Shown: positions 11,301-21,290 of the stretch, piece by piece
How positions within the stretch are numbered: position 1 is the first letter of the stretch
Layout of the letters: every line of letters starts with the position of its first letter
Source: Closterium sp. Naga37s-1
Lineage: Eukaryota; Streptophyta; Zygnematophyceae; Desmidiales; Closteriaceae
Assembly (NCBI GenBank): GCA_947471745.1
Contig: CANJKZ010000169.1
Location: 1,310,001 to 1,374,000, forward strand
Direction: 5' to 3'
DNA: 64,000 nucleotides
Made by a program: the position numbers and the translations under genes
The notes under the pieces: generated by a model
The model's database searches: none
The model's input: the letters and a program-made list of their open reading frames with translations, nothing else
Told to the model about the DNA's origin: nothing

Positions 11301-14300
11301 ATACAAATAGACTGCAGGCCATGCACGTATTCACTAAGAACATACCCCTGTTTATTTCTTGAATCGCAATGTAGCGGCATTGCTTCCTTTCGCGGCCATA
11401 TCGAGGAATCGTCTCATTCCTGGTGAAACAAGTGGCATGGATTGTGGGATTCGGGCGAAAGAAAAGAAAAACAGGTCATCCGAAATATCGAACATAAAGA
11501 GAAGGTGGTTGTATCATAATGCATGGAGATTTTGACTTCATGTAGGCAACGTTATGAATGAAGTGAATGAACAGTACACTTGTAATGGTGTTGATATTGA
11601 CCATGACGTGTTCTTACCACACCACGTGCCGTTATCATTCCACGTGCCTTGATCACGTGCCCTTACTATACCACATGCCCTTATTGTACCACATCATCAC
11701 ACCACGTGACCTTATCACAACACAACACATGCCCTTACCATACCACGTGCCTATCACAACCCATGCCCTTACCATATCACGTGCCCTTATCACAACCCAT
11801 GCCCTTACCATACCACGTGCCCTTATCACAACCCATGCCCTTACCATACCACGTGCCCTTATCACAACCCATGCCCTTACCATACCACGTGCCCTTATCA
11901 CAACCCATGCCCTTACCATACCACGTGCCCTTATCCATGCCCTTACCATACCACGTGCCCTTATCACAACCCATGCCCTTACCATACCATGTGCCCTTAT
12001 CACAACCCGTGCCCTTATTTCGCCATGTCCCCCATCATACCACATGGACTTGTCTTTGACCCATTGCCAGCTGTCCCCTTTTTTGAACCCCACGCACTCC
12101 CTCTGCATCGCTTCAAACTCCTCCACTGCGGCTCTAAACGCTGCTGACGAAGGGGACGGGTTGGCCTGGATGGGAGTGGATCGATAGGATGAGATGAGAT
12201 TGTGATCAAGTAAAGATGAGTTCTGTAGCTTCCCAAGTCCGTACTCTGTGCTCAAGATATCACACCAACCGCACGTTTCCCTAACATAACATGTGCTACA
12301 TATGCCCCCCCCCCCCCCCCCTTATAACATGTGCTTGATGCCTCCTCTCCCCCACCCCATATCATGTAATACAGATGCCTTCCCCTTCCATCCCATGTGC
12401 TACAAATGTAATCCTCCCCCTCTCCCCTCCCCACCCCCCAACATACTCTGTGCTACCGGTACATTCCTTCACAGATCAAGTGCTACAGGTGCCGCTTGCT
12501 CACACATCCATAGACTATTACCGTGTGCTACAGACGCCTCCCTCGCATTATACCGTACCGTGTGTTACACATGTTTCCGTGTGCTACACATGTTTCTGTG
12601 TGGTACACATGTTTCTGTGTGCTACAGATGTCTCGCTCACGCCACAGAGTTTGCTACAGATGCCTCTCTCATGCCATTCCGTGTACAGCGCATGCATCTC
12701 TCGCATCATACCGTGTGCTATAGGTGCGTGCACCATATCATGTGTGCTATAGATGCCTCTCTTGCACCCTACCGTATTCTAAAAATGCCTCTCTCACACC
12801 ATACCGTCTCCTATAGGTGCACCATACCATGTGTGCTACAGACGCCTCTCTCACGCCATACCGTTTCCTACAGGTGCACCATACAATGTGTGTTACATGT
12901 GCCTCTCTCATCCCATGCCGTGTGCTACAGACGCCTCTCTCACACCATACCATTTCCTATAGGTGCACCACACCATGTGTGCTACAGACGCCTCTCTCAC
13001 GCCATACCGTGTGTGCTACAGATGCCTCTCTCGTGCCACGCCATACCGTGTGTGCTACAGATGCCTCTCTCGTGCCACGCCATACCGTGTGTGCTACAGA
13101 TGCCTCTCTCGTGCCACGCCATACCGTGTGGTACAGGTGCCGTTCCTGCTGGCTCCAGCATGAGTCAGCCGTGCGGTGCTGCATCTGCCGCCACGCCGCA
13201 GATGCATCGAACCTGGACGGCGGGTTCGGCAGCTCAAACCCCTGCTTACCGGCGCCGCCATTGCCTGTAGTAAACCCCTTCCCACTGTCGCTATTCTCGC
13301 TGCGACGGCCGTCAGAGTCACTATAACGGGTGGCGCTATAAGGAGTATCAGTGCGGCCAGCGGTATCAGTGCCTGCAGCCGCGGCAGGGCTGTCAGGGTC
13401 AGGGGGAGGAGCCATGGAGGAGAGAGTCGCTGACCAAGGGTCAGGGCCTGAGGCAGGGCTGTCAGGGGTAGGGCTGTCAGGGGTAGGTCTGTCAAGGGTA
13501 GTAGGGCTGTCAGGGGTAGGGCTATCAGGGGTAGTAGGGATGTCACGGGTAGTAGGGCTGTCAGGGGTAGTAGGGCTGTCAGGGGAAGTAGGGCTGTCAG
13601 GGGTAGTAGAGCTGTCAGGGGTAGCACTCAGGGAGGAGAGGGTGGTCGCTGGAAGCACCGTCAGCAGCAGAGACGGCTGGGAGTGAAAACACAAGGGGGG
13701 GGGGAGTGGGGGCGGGAAGGGAGGAAGGGAGGACATGGGGTGGGGTAAGTCTAGGGAAGGTCGTCTTGGTGCTGAAGGGGCCGCTGCTTGTTGTTCTGTG
13801 TTGCTCAATCCCTCCCAGGTCCGCTAGACGTTGAAACATCGCCATAGGGTGGGGAATGGGAAGGAGGCGAAGATGGGAGGAGGGGGAGAGGAAGGAGGAG
13901 TGGAGGGGGGAGGAGGGGGGAAAGGAGGGGAAAGTGGGGGGGAGGGAGAGGGAGGGAGGGAGGGAGGGAGGGAGGGAGGGGGGGGAGGGAGGGTGGGAGG
14001 GAGGGAGGGAGGGAGGGAGGGAGGGAGGGAGGGAGGGAGGGAGGGAGGGAGGGAGGGAAGGGGAAGAAAGCATCTCCGCGCCACTGCACCTGCTGTCGTT
14101 GGACAGCCAATGTGGAGGTCAGAACGAGTGCGTCGTGCAATTGTACCGGTAATTCTCTAGTCACACTCAAGTGCATCGCTGCGAGGTGAGAGCGAGCAGC
14201 AAAAGCGCGAAAAAATCATGTTATAACGTGACTCAAATCATGTTATAAGTACCTGCTGAGGCTGGATAGTCAATGCCGAGGTGAGGACGAGAAGCAAAAG

Positions 14301-14639
14301 CGCAGCCGCCAAAGCAATTTCCCACGGCGCGTGCGATTTTTTAGTCGACTCAACCGTCACTCTCTCGTGCCGCGGCCACATAATCTTCCTGTTTCCGCGA
14401 TCATCGTCGCCATCGTCGCAATCGTCGCCATCCTCCGCCGCCCAGCCATCCCTAGTGAAAATGGTGATCATGGTTGGCTGCTTGGACAATGATATATGGA
14501 GAAGAGTTGAGGTGTCGCGAGCAGACTCCTCGTGCGACTGTTCCTGCGACAAACCTCGCGACAGACCCTGCGATTCATCATGCGACGTTTCCTGCGACTG
14601 GCTGTGCGACAGTGTTTCTGTATGTTCAACCGTCGCCAT
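8216..14639 (-). CDS. GT37-like (xyloglucan-type) fucosyltransferase gene, spliced
   Basis: Minus-strand gene assembled from exon candidates whose order matches plant GT37 fucosyltransferases. These type II Golgi membrane enzymes transfer fucose from GDP-fucose to cell-wall glycans. Order: membrane-anchor exon 14639-14253; Ser/Pro-rich stem-like frame about 13680-13125; exon about 12250-12055 (YRSTPIQANPS, AAVEEFEAMQREC); exon 10334 to about 10190 starting GVGNR and continuing SFVLGLLTHR; possible exon about 10010-9810; exon 9093-8979 with FLPSLYYVPSF; exon 8362-8216 with LFPDGRVF, RYLLHPDNQLW and RLGIQ. Exons 9093-8979 and 8362-8216 join in phase with GT-AG borders. The family similarity is my recognition of these blocks, not a search result. 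The catalytic C-terminal part after GIQ is not securely located; candidates lie near 7220 and 6155-6045. The introns are packed with tandem repeats. The gene could be active or a recent pseudogene. Confidence 0.7.
8775..8866 (-). repeat. Damaged partial duplicate of the PSLYYVPSF exon
   Basis: Repeats the sequence of 8971-9050 (CTCACAGCGAAGGA, GGACGTAGTAGAGGGAGGGC, CATCGATGTTGGTGAACCAGAAGCGTGCC in parts), but with about 20 extra bases inserted in the middle, including ATTCATGCATCC. That breaks the reading frame between the NID and LPSLYYV parts. It is a tandem exon duplication that probably lies in the intron. Confidence 0.7.
8979..9093 (-). CDS. GT37 gene, PSLYYVPSF exon
   Basis: The exon runs from a CCTGCAG acceptor to a GCT|GTGAG donor (115 bp). 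It encodes FWLTNIDAYF followed by LPSLYYVPSF, matching the WL---D-YF-PSL---PSF block of plant GT37 enzymes. It ends in phase 0, which fits the next exon exactly. A damaged second copy lies just downstream at about 8775-8866. Confidence 0.7.
9253..9680. repeat. 53-bp tandem repeat in a GT37 intron
   Basis: About eight copies of a 53-bp unit beginning GGATCTCAACCAGTTATGG and ending GCAGTGAAGGGGAG, with single-base differences between copies (TATGG/CATGG, AGCGGG/AGAGGG). Confidence 0.9.
10190..10334 (-). CDS. GT37 gene, GxGNR exon
   Basis: Begins after a CTGCAG acceptor and encodes GVGNRITSYVISF, then LLTHRAIIVP and FAHANASWTVG. In plant fucosyltransferases a G(L/M)GNR block followed by an ALLT-R-(V/I)LLV strand and a -P-SW- block marks the start of the catalytic domain. 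The 3' border is uncertain because the sequence runs into several GTGGG candidates. Confidence 0.65.
10850..11295. repeat. About 34-bp degenerate tandem repeat in a GT37 intron
   Basis: A dozen or so imperfect copies of AGGTGTTATCTGGCAGCGAG followed by GTT(G/T)AGGAGCAGGG. Copies vary in length and by substitutions (GATATC for GTTATC; AGCAAGG). Confidence 0.85.
11300..11745. other. Intronic sequence, nothing recognised
   Basis: Unique, relatively AT-rich sequence between two tandem arrays, with no exon-like match. From about 11600 the CACGTGCC / CATGCCC phrases that build the next array begin to appear. Confidence 0.4.
11746..12012. repeat. 36-bp tandem repeat next to a GT37 exon
   Basis: About seven copies of a 36-bp unit made of CTTATCACAACCCATGCC plus CTTACCATACCACGTGCC. 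One copy near 11935 lacks the CACAAC part. Because 36 is divisible by three, the minus frame of the adjoining exon stays open through the whole array as a 12-residue repeat (GCDKGTWYGKGM), which could lengthen the exon if the donor were skipped. Confidence 0.9.
12520..13140. repeat. Degenerate array of GTGTGCTACAGATGCCTCTC units
   Basis: More than a dozen irregular copies of a GTGTGCTACAGATGCCTCTC core with a variable tail (TCGTGCCACGCCATACC or similar). The last three copies (13010-13130) are almost perfect at about 39 bp. It lies between the stem-like frame and the next GT37 exon. Confidence 0.85.
13455..13625 (-). repeat. Short Pro/Ser/Thr repeat, possibly coding
   Basis: A 12- to 15-bp unit (GGGCTGTCAGGGGTA with or without GTA) is repeated about a dozen times. 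On the minus strand it reads TPDSPT in one frame and LTALLP in another. The TPDSPT frame joins a Ser/Pro-rich stretch to GFELPNPPSRFDASAAW, and it may be the Golgi stem of the fucosyltransferase. Splice borders are not certain. Confidence 0.5.
13690..14058. repeat. (GGGA)n microsatellite and purine-rich tract
   Basis: An almost uninterrupted GGGA run from about 13945 to 14058, preceded by a more degenerate GGAGG/GGGAA tract. Long open frames across it (poly PPSL or GGREGG) are composition artefacts. Confidence 0.95.
14086..14145 (-). repeat. Partial duplicate of the membrane-anchor exon end
   Basis: On the minus strand the sequence ending CAGCAG|GTGCAG encodes VLTSTLAVQRQQ, echoing VLTSALTIQPQQ at the end of the anchor exon (14253-14290), including the CAG|GT border. 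A second phrase, GAGGTGAG-GCGAG-AGCAAAAGCGC, is repeated at 14188 and 14278, so the whole exon edge was duplicated in tandem. Confidence 0.55.
14253..14639 (-). CDS. GT37 gene, first coding exon (cytosolic tail and membrane anchor)
   Basis: The ATG at 14639 opens 129 codons ending at a CAG|GTACTT donor. Residues 1-50 are rich in Ser, Gln, Glu and His (SQSQETS, GLSQEQSHEE). A patch of Asp follows (GDDCDDGDDD). Residues about 105-126 form a single hydrophobic segment (ALAAALLLLVLTSALTI) preceded by HAPWE, as expected for a type II Golgi anchor. The unusually long, repetitive cytosolic tail is odd for the family. Confidence 0.6.
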
Positions 14640-15497
14640 TGTAGCTGCCAGCTATCGATCGAGAATCTCTCACACTCACGGAACGGGTGCGTTCTCTCAC
14701 TCGCTCGCAGGTGTCGCTCACTGTTGTCGCCGCTCGCTCACTTATGTCGCTCTATTGGCGCTACCGCCCTCGCGCTGTCACTGCTTGCACTCTCGCCGCT
14801 CAAACATCCACCCTCACAGATTCCGACTTTGTAGTAACGCCTACTACTATCTTACGCCGGAATTAAACGTAGAACTTCCTTGAAGAACGGAAAAACACGT
14901 CGAAAAAATGCAAAGGGATTGCGAACAGATTAGGTACAATCCACTATCCGAACGACGTAAGGCAGCAGGCACAAGGAGCAAAATTCTCATAATATCCTCT
15001 ACTTTGCGAAGCCCTGCCAGGGCTACAAAAGTGCTCGTTTGCGGTGCGGACGAGCAACCCATCGTAGAGCGAGTGTGATGGGGGAAGGAAGGAAGGAAGG
15101 AAAGCGGGGGGGTTCAGAAAAGACGGCATCGCGTCGCATCATCATCAAACAGCAGCTCGCGTTTGGGATTCGTGAGCGGTTTGTCGTGCTTTCAGTCCTC
15201 ACGCGAGTTTCGAATGTGTGAAGCGCTGTGGTGACTGGATCGAACGATTCGGAAACAGTTTGGATCTGAAACTTTTCACGAGAAGGGAGCGGACTCCGCT
15301 CCCTGAAATGACACTTTCGAGGTGACCCCTAGAGCCGGCCCCTAAAATGACCCTAGGTTTTGAGAAAACCCGCTGCGTACTGATAAGTTGTAAGTCTGGT
15401 CTGGAGGTCTGTGTGCCAATGCCGTGCTGCGAGACGGCTGCGCACTGCGAATTCGTTATGGAGAGTGCGCAGTAACGTAAAACGCAATTGTGACTGA
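14640..15497. other. Upstream region of the GT37 gene; nothing else recognised
   Basis: The first 200 bp upstream of the GT37 ATG are rich in CTCGCTC and GTCGCT and include a minus-strand CCAAT near 14753, as expected for a 5' leader and promoter, but I cannot locate a start site. From 14850 to 15497 there is no family resemblance. Confidence 0.35.
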
Positions 15498-15875
15498 ATG
15501 AATCAGTGTGGCAGCCTATCCACCTTAGAAGCACCCACTTTGGTATCGAAGTACACTTTACAAGAAGTTTTGCAATTCTTATGGGGAACTGTGGACTATA
15601 TTACAGTCACTGTATCGAGTCCAGGTTCATCAACATTGATCATTCCGAGTTTCTTATTAGTTGTGCTAATTACATTGTGGCGGTTTGTGGTCAAACAACA
15701 ACGCAATCGTGACAAAGCACAAGCCTCGCCATCCAATGTTTACCAAGAACGCCACGCGGACACCACATCGGTGGTACGTGGTTTCGAAAATCACGGCTGC
15801 TCCTTCTGGCAGTGGGGGTGTCCTTTCAACACAGCTGCTGCCATTCCTCATCTGGCAGCATCTCCCATGGCATAA
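15498..15875 (+). CDS. Hypothetical protein with one membrane segment
   Basis: An open frame of 125 codons starting ATG at 15498 and ending TAA before the R1 element. Residues about 46-66 are strongly hydrophobic (LIIPSFLLVVLITLWRFVV) followed by basic KQQRNRDK, a plausible membrane anchor with a cytosolic basic flank. I do not recognise the family. It may be the first exon of a gene cut off by the insertion at 15918, or a chance frame. Confidence 0.3.
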   Translation: MNQCGSLSTLEAPTLVSKYTLQEVLQFLWGTVDYITVTVSSPGSSTLIIPSFLLVVLITLWRFVVKQQRNRDKAQASPSNVYQERHADTTSVVRGFENHGCSFWQWGCPFNTAAAIPHLAASPMA

Positions 15876-15917
15876 TAGTGCCTGCTACGTTCCCCTCCCT
15901 CATATCGGTCTCCCTAG

Positions 15918-16810
15918 TGTTGACGGGAGTGGGTTGTTGGCCCCGCCCTTGCTTGGGCGATGCTGACTTCATGGTCGGGCGCGTGGGTGGTGCGGCCGAC
16001 TGTTCTGCAGGGTTCGACACGTGCTGGTCGACGGGGTTGTCGACCGGCAGGCGACCGCTGCAATGCCGCCGTCGACGGGAGCCGGCGGTCGATTTTGACG
16101 GGGAGGTCGATGAAGGTGGTCGTCGACCTACGCGGGTCTGTCGAGGAGCCGTCGACAGTGTGAGCTCGACGGCAGCAGTAGACCGAGATGGTCGATGGAG
16201 GGGACCGTCGACCAAGTTGGTCCTCGACAAGGGTGGTGGTCAACGAGGGAGGTCGTCGACCAGGGCACCAGGTGGTCGACCCGGTCGACCAAGTTACCTC
16301 GGCGCGGTTCGCGGAGGCACGAGAACGCCGTCGAGGCCGCGATGGCGAAGGCGACTTCGGGCTGGTATCCCGAAGTTGATGTGGCTCGTCAGGCGCATAC
16401 AACAGCCTACAGATGGGTGACGGTGCATGTCGGACCAATCATCTGCGCGCACCTGCGAGCGAGCGCGCTGCTGTCATCCACGGGTGCAACGCTGGACGGC
16501 CATTTTGCTGCAACGTTGGCACGCCGTCGACCTGCTCTGTTGGCAGGCCGCCTATATGCAGCGCTGGCGCGGCTCCTCTACGCATCGCTGGCAGGCGGTC
16601 GACCTGCCTGGCTGCTAGGTTGCTAGGCTCTGATGTAGCCATTCTTACCATTGTGATTTCAATCATCCAGTAATCCAACTCTGCTAGTGGAAACTCTTGC
16701 CAATTTCTCCCGTGAATGGGCAGGTGCTAAGAAACGCAGGCAAAGCTACGATCATTCCTATAACTCGTGCCAACCCCCCGTAGTCGACCGTTGTAGAGTG
16801 ATTCTCCGCA
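15918..16810 (+). mobile_element. R1 LTR-like element, copy 4
   Basis: 893 bp starting TGTTGACGGGAG and ending ATTCTCCGCA, flanked by CCTAG on both sides (15913-15917 and 16811-16815). The 5' part (GGCCCCGCCCTTGCTTGGGC) and the 3' part (GGAAACTCTTGCCAATTTC) match the other copies, while the middle is a different set of GTCGAC-rich repeats. No gag or pol. Confidence 0.85.
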
Positions 16811-16815
16811 CCTAG

Positions 16816-17206
16816 CTCCTTCCCTCCTCGCTCTCTCCCTTCCGCGCTTCACTCCTCGATTCCTCGTTCCATATTTCAACCGCTCGTGTCGTTTCCTCTC
16901 TCCATGCCCGTCCATCCCTTTGTCTCGCGCCTCCCTCGCTCACATCGCTCCCTTCGTCGAGTTCCTCCGTCTCTCATCGTCCGTCCTTTCCTTTCGTTTC
17001 GCGCCTCCCTCGCTCCCATAACTCCTTCCGTTGCGTTCCTCCCTCGCTCGCGTCACTTTCTTCATCGCTGCCTCGCTTCCGCACGGTGCTCCTGTTGCCC
17101 CTTCTCTCCCGTCCCTCTATCTCTCCTTGCCCGTCACATGCCCCCCTTGCTCTTACGCTCCCTATCACCCTCGCTCCGTTTGCTTACTATTTCGTATCGT
17201 CACTCC
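16816..17206. other. Pyrimidine-rich irregular repeat
   Basis: Composed almost entirely of CTCGCGCCTCCCTCGCTC-like phrases and related CT-rich words. No gene seen. Confidence 0.6.
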
Positions 17207-17760
17207 CTACCCCATTTCCCGTGAGACACGGGGCCGCATGCTAAGCTGGTACGTGGCGTAGCGGACTGCAAACGGCCACAGAAAATGGGGGCACTTCATG
17301 ACACGTGGATGTACGAGCGATCTCAATGACCAAACCAACGCGTCGCTTATCGACTCCATTGTACTGTGGCAAATCCGGTAGCGAAAACGTTTGGCGGATG
17401 CCCTATGCAAGGCAGAACTACTCAATCTGGCCGGAGGTGAAACCGCCACCTTGGTTAGAGTGCAGATGGAGCACATGACAGGCGCGCTAGACCATGTGAC
17501 GGAGATGCGCGAAGGAGGGGTGACCTAGACGGTGGTGCCACAAAAGCGACTGACACGAGCACGATGCAGCTACTTGACCAGCCTCAGAAACCTGAGGAGA
17601 CGCAGCGCGCAGCGTGAATAGGCCTGGCGCTAGCTTGCGGGGGAACGTGGCAAGAGGTGCCCTAGTTGTAGCGTCCGTACAGGTCGCAAACCGCTCGTGT
17701 CTTGAAAACTTGCTACTATTGCTGCTGTTGCTGTTGCACCACGACACCTACACCTCCTCC
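17207..17760 (-). pseudogene. Fragment of a B-type copia pol (pre-integrase and part of integrase)
   Basis: The minus strand reads ATFPRKLAPGLFTLRAASPQ, then SLLWHHRLGHPSFAHLRHMV (the HHCC zinc-binding start of copia integrase), then, after frame breaks, PHFLWPFAVRYATYQL (integrase C-terminal half). The catalytic middle is missing. The part to the right of 17638 belongs to the duplicated unit described next, so the fusion of this B-type fragment to copia A happened before the duplication. Confidence 0.7.
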
Positions 17761-19092
17761 AGCCGCACCACCAGACCCTGTACCTCCTCGAGGGTCAGCG
17801 CCTCCAGACGTCCAGCACTCCGCCACCTCCACCTCCTCTACTCCCTCCACCCTTCTTACCACCCTTGCGACTACACTGCCGACCGAAGGCAGCAACTACT
17901 ACAGCCTCACTCGAAGTAGCAGGCTCAGCAACAGAGGCCGAGACCGCAGGGCTAGCAAGAAGGGGCGGAGAAGAGTACCTGAGGAGGCGGCGATGGCGCG
18001 GAGACTAGACTCGATCTCTGTGAGACGCGAGCACTCGTTGCTCGAGGTGGAAGTGTCGGTACACGCTCACTTGCTTGCTGCACCTCCTCCCCCTCTTCTT
18101 CTCCATTCCTGGCCTCCTCTCCCCCATTCACAAGAGGAGATTGCCTTGTGATGGTGCTGCTGCTCAGCTCAAAAGGCAGCTCCACATGCTCCAAGCCGGA
18201 ACTCTTCACCTCCCCAAGCCGCACGCCTATCTTCGCACCATTTCCCGCCTTCCAATCCTTGTACATGAGATTTTCCATGAACTTGCAGTCCCTGCTCACC
18301 AAGAATTTCTTGGTGAATGGATCCCAAAGAAACCAACCCTTGCTGTTTTGAGCCATGCCCAAATGCACAGCCCATATCGCCTTGGCACCAAGCTTGTTGT
18401 GCCGAAGATGCTTAGGCACGAGCGCCATACACCTACACCCGAACACCCGAAGCATATCCATCTTTGTCTTCCTTCCAGTCCACTCCACATAGAGCACCCA
18501 TTTGTCTGCTCCCACATGAGCCAAGGCTCTATTTTTAGCCACACACGCAGTCCGCACCGCATCTGGCCATAAATAATCGAGAAGCCCGGCTTCAATGAGC
18601 AACCCGCGTGCGGTCTCTGTGATTGTCTGGTTCGCTCGATCGGCGATGCCGTTCATTGCAGGGGAGTATGGCATGGTAAGGGAGTACCTTATGCCATTCT
18701 TCTTCAGCCACATGGAGAGCTCCTTGCTCAGGAACTCTCCCCCTCGATCGGTACGGATTGCCTTCACAAGCCGGTCTTGTTGCAGCTCCATCATCGGCAA
18801 CCAATCGGTCTTCACCGTTTCAGCCATGTCGCTCTTCTTGGACAGCACATACACCCATGTCATTCGGGTGTAAGCATCCACAACGGTGAGGAAGTACTCT
18901 GCTATAGCAGCTCCAAGCTTCAAGGGGCCCACCACATCCATCACCACCTCGTCGAGCGGTGCCTTAGCCGTTGCCTCCGAACTAGAGAACGGGAAACGGG
19001 TGAACTTGGCTTGCATGCATGTCGGGAAAAGTACCTCGGTAGGCTCCCTCTTCACACGTATGCCAGCGACCATCTCATCCTTCACTAGCTCC
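17638..19092 (-). repeat. Tandem duplication, distal copy (1,455 bp)
   Basis: This unit is repeated head-to-tail at 19093-20547 with only scattered substitutions. It contains the end of a B-type pre-integrase region, a hinge and most of the copia A integrase, open in one frame at 17952-19202. Integrase motifs include VVDAYTRM, RTDRGGEF and PYSPAMNGIADRANQ. The matching position in the second copy reads NGIAERAIQ, so the catalytic Glu is Asp here. Confidence 0.85.
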
Positions 19093-20547
19093 CGGGGGAA
19101 CGTGGCAAGAGGTGCCCTAGTTGTAGCGTCCGTACAGGTCGCAAACCGCTCGTGTCTTGAAAACTTGCTACTATTGCTGCTGTTGCTGTTGCACAACGAC
19201 ACCTACACCTCCTCCAGCCGCACCACCAGACCCTGTACCTCCTCGAGGGTCAGCGCCTCCAGACGTCCAGCACTCCGCCACCTCCACCTCCTCTACTCCC
19301 TCCACCCTTCTTACCACCCTTGCGACTACACTGCCGACCGAAGGCAGCAACTACTACAACCTCAGTCGAAGTAGCAGGCTCAGCAACAGAGGCCGAGACC
19401 GCAGGGCTAGCAAGAAGGGGCGGAGAAGAGTACCTGAGGAGGCGGCGATGGCGCGGAGACTAGACTCGATCTTTGTGAGACGCGAGCACTCGTTGCTCGA
19501 GGTGGAAGTGTCGGTACACGCTCACTTGCTTGCTGCACCTCCTCCCCCTCTTCTTCTCCATTCCTGGCCTCCTCTCCCCCATTCACAAGAGGAGATTGCC
19601 TTGTGATGGTGCTGCTGCTCAGCTCAAAAGGCAGCTCCACATGCTCCAAGCTAGAACTCTTCACCTCCCCAAGCCGCACGCCTATCTTCGCACCATTTCC
19701 CGCCTTCCAATCCTTGTACATGAGATTTTCCATGAACTTGCAGTCCCTGCTCACCAAGAATTTCTTGGTGAATGGATCCCAAAGAAACCAACCCTTGCTG
19801 TTTTGAGCCATGCCCAAATGCACAGCCCATATCGCCTTGGCACCAAGCTTGTTGTGCCGAAGATGCTTAGGCACGAGCGCAATACACCTGCACCCGAACA
19901 CCCAAAGCATATCCATCTTTGTCTTCCTTCCAATCCACTCCACATAGAGCACCCATTTGTCTGCTCCCACATGAGCCAAGGCTCTGTTTTTAGCCACACA
20001 CGCACTCCGCACCGCATCTGGCCATAAATAATCGAGTAGCCCGGCTTCAATGAGCAACCCGCGTGCGGTCTCTGTGATTGTCTGGATCGCTCGCTCAGCG
20101 ATGCCATTCATTGCAGGGGAGTATGGCATGGTAAGGGAGTACCTTATGCCATTCTTCTTCAGCCACATGGAGAGCTCCTTGCTCAGGAACTCTCCCCCTC
20201 GATCGGTACGGATTGCCTTCACAAGCCGGTCTTGTTGCCGCTCCACCATCGGCAACCAATCGGTCTTCACCGTTTCAGCCACGTCGCTCTTCTTGGACAG
20301 CACATACACCCATGTCATTCGGGTGTAAGCATCCACAATGGTGAGGAAGTACTCTGCTACAGCAGCTCCAAGCTTCAAGGGGCCCACCACGTCCATCACC
20401 ACCTCATCGAGCGGTGCCTTAGTCGTTGCCTCCGAACTAGAGAACGGGAAATGGGTGAACTTGGCTTGGATGCATGTCGGGAAAAGTACCTCGGTAGGCT
20501 CCCCCTTCACACGTATGCCAGCGACCATCTCATCCTTTACTAGCTGC
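19093..20547 (-). repeat. Tandem duplication, proximal copy (1,455 bp)
   Basis: The second unit of the pair, still joined on its right side to the upstream part of copia A. The crossover point lies in CTAGCT-CGGGGGAACG: the distal copy is entered from CTAGCTTGCGGGGG and the proximal one from CTAGCTCCCGGGGG. Unequal crossing-over or a replication slip would give this layout. Confidence 0.85.
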
Positions 20548-21269
20548 TGCAAAATGGGCAGAGCGACATGCCCCATTCGCCGATGCAAGGTCAGCCAATC
20601 ACACTCCCCCATAGCCGAAGTCGGATTGGAGAATGCCGCACTCGCAATAGTGCCCCACCTGCTCTCTCCGTACTCCTCCTCCGCTACTTCCTTGGGGTTC
20701 TCCTCACCCTTTTGCTGCTCCTTGGCTGTTGCACCGCCCTCCTTATGCTCACACTGCTTCCTGGCCCTTCCAACATTGCACTTCTTGGACTCATTCTCCT
20801 TGGCGCCATTGTTTGCGCCATAGCCGCTACAAACTGCTAAACCCTTGGTGCTGATGCTTGCTGCCACTTGCCTCTCCTTAGGCAGAGGGACCACATGGAT
20901 CTGCCACATCTCGTTGTAGACATCCTTTTCCTCGTGAAGGTCCCAAAGAATCCGCTCGCCAAGCCTCGCGGTATAGGTCTTGGTTCCCTTCGAGCTCGTG
21001 TCCATGCCGGCCTTTTGCAAAGGCCGCACGGAAATCAGATTGGCAGCAAGGTTTGGCACCCAAAGCACATTCTTGAGGCCCACCATCTTCCCATCAGCAC
21101 CCTTGAACATGGCCTTGCCCATGCCTTTCACCTCTGCTCGCTGCCCCAAAGCTGAAGTGACATGCTTCACCGATGACGGTTCGAGTTCGGTGAGCAAAAC
21201 CGCGCGAGGTGTCATGCTATAGGTAGCGCAGCTATTGATCACCCAATAGTCCAGGGTCACCTTTCCCAC
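19407..21269 (-). pseudogene. Copia A protease-integrase polyprotein part
   Basis: 620 codons. Residues 5-20 carry the protease active-site region, but it reads WVINSCAT instead of the usual W-(I/L)DSGAT, so the catalytic Asp and the Gly are both changed. Residues 225-245 give the pre-integrase block (LTLHRRMGHVALPILQQ) with C-terminal Cys at FPTCIQAKF. Integrase core: DVVGP, IVDAYTRM, RTDRGGEF and SPAMNGIAERAIQ supply D, D and E. The C-terminus is a Glu- and Pro-rich hinge. Catalytically dead protease; long open frame otherwise. Confidence 0.85.
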
Positions 21270-21290
21270 AGCAGCAGGCTCCTCAAATCC

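Noticed and set aside
13615..14176. Pro/Ser- and Gly-rich frames around the GGGA tract
   Set aside because: Pure microsatellite translation.
17487..19606. Plus-strand frames with CCCCTTTPTPP-like composition
   Set aside because: They are the antisense of the copia hinge and integrase, which carry clear motifs on the minus strand.
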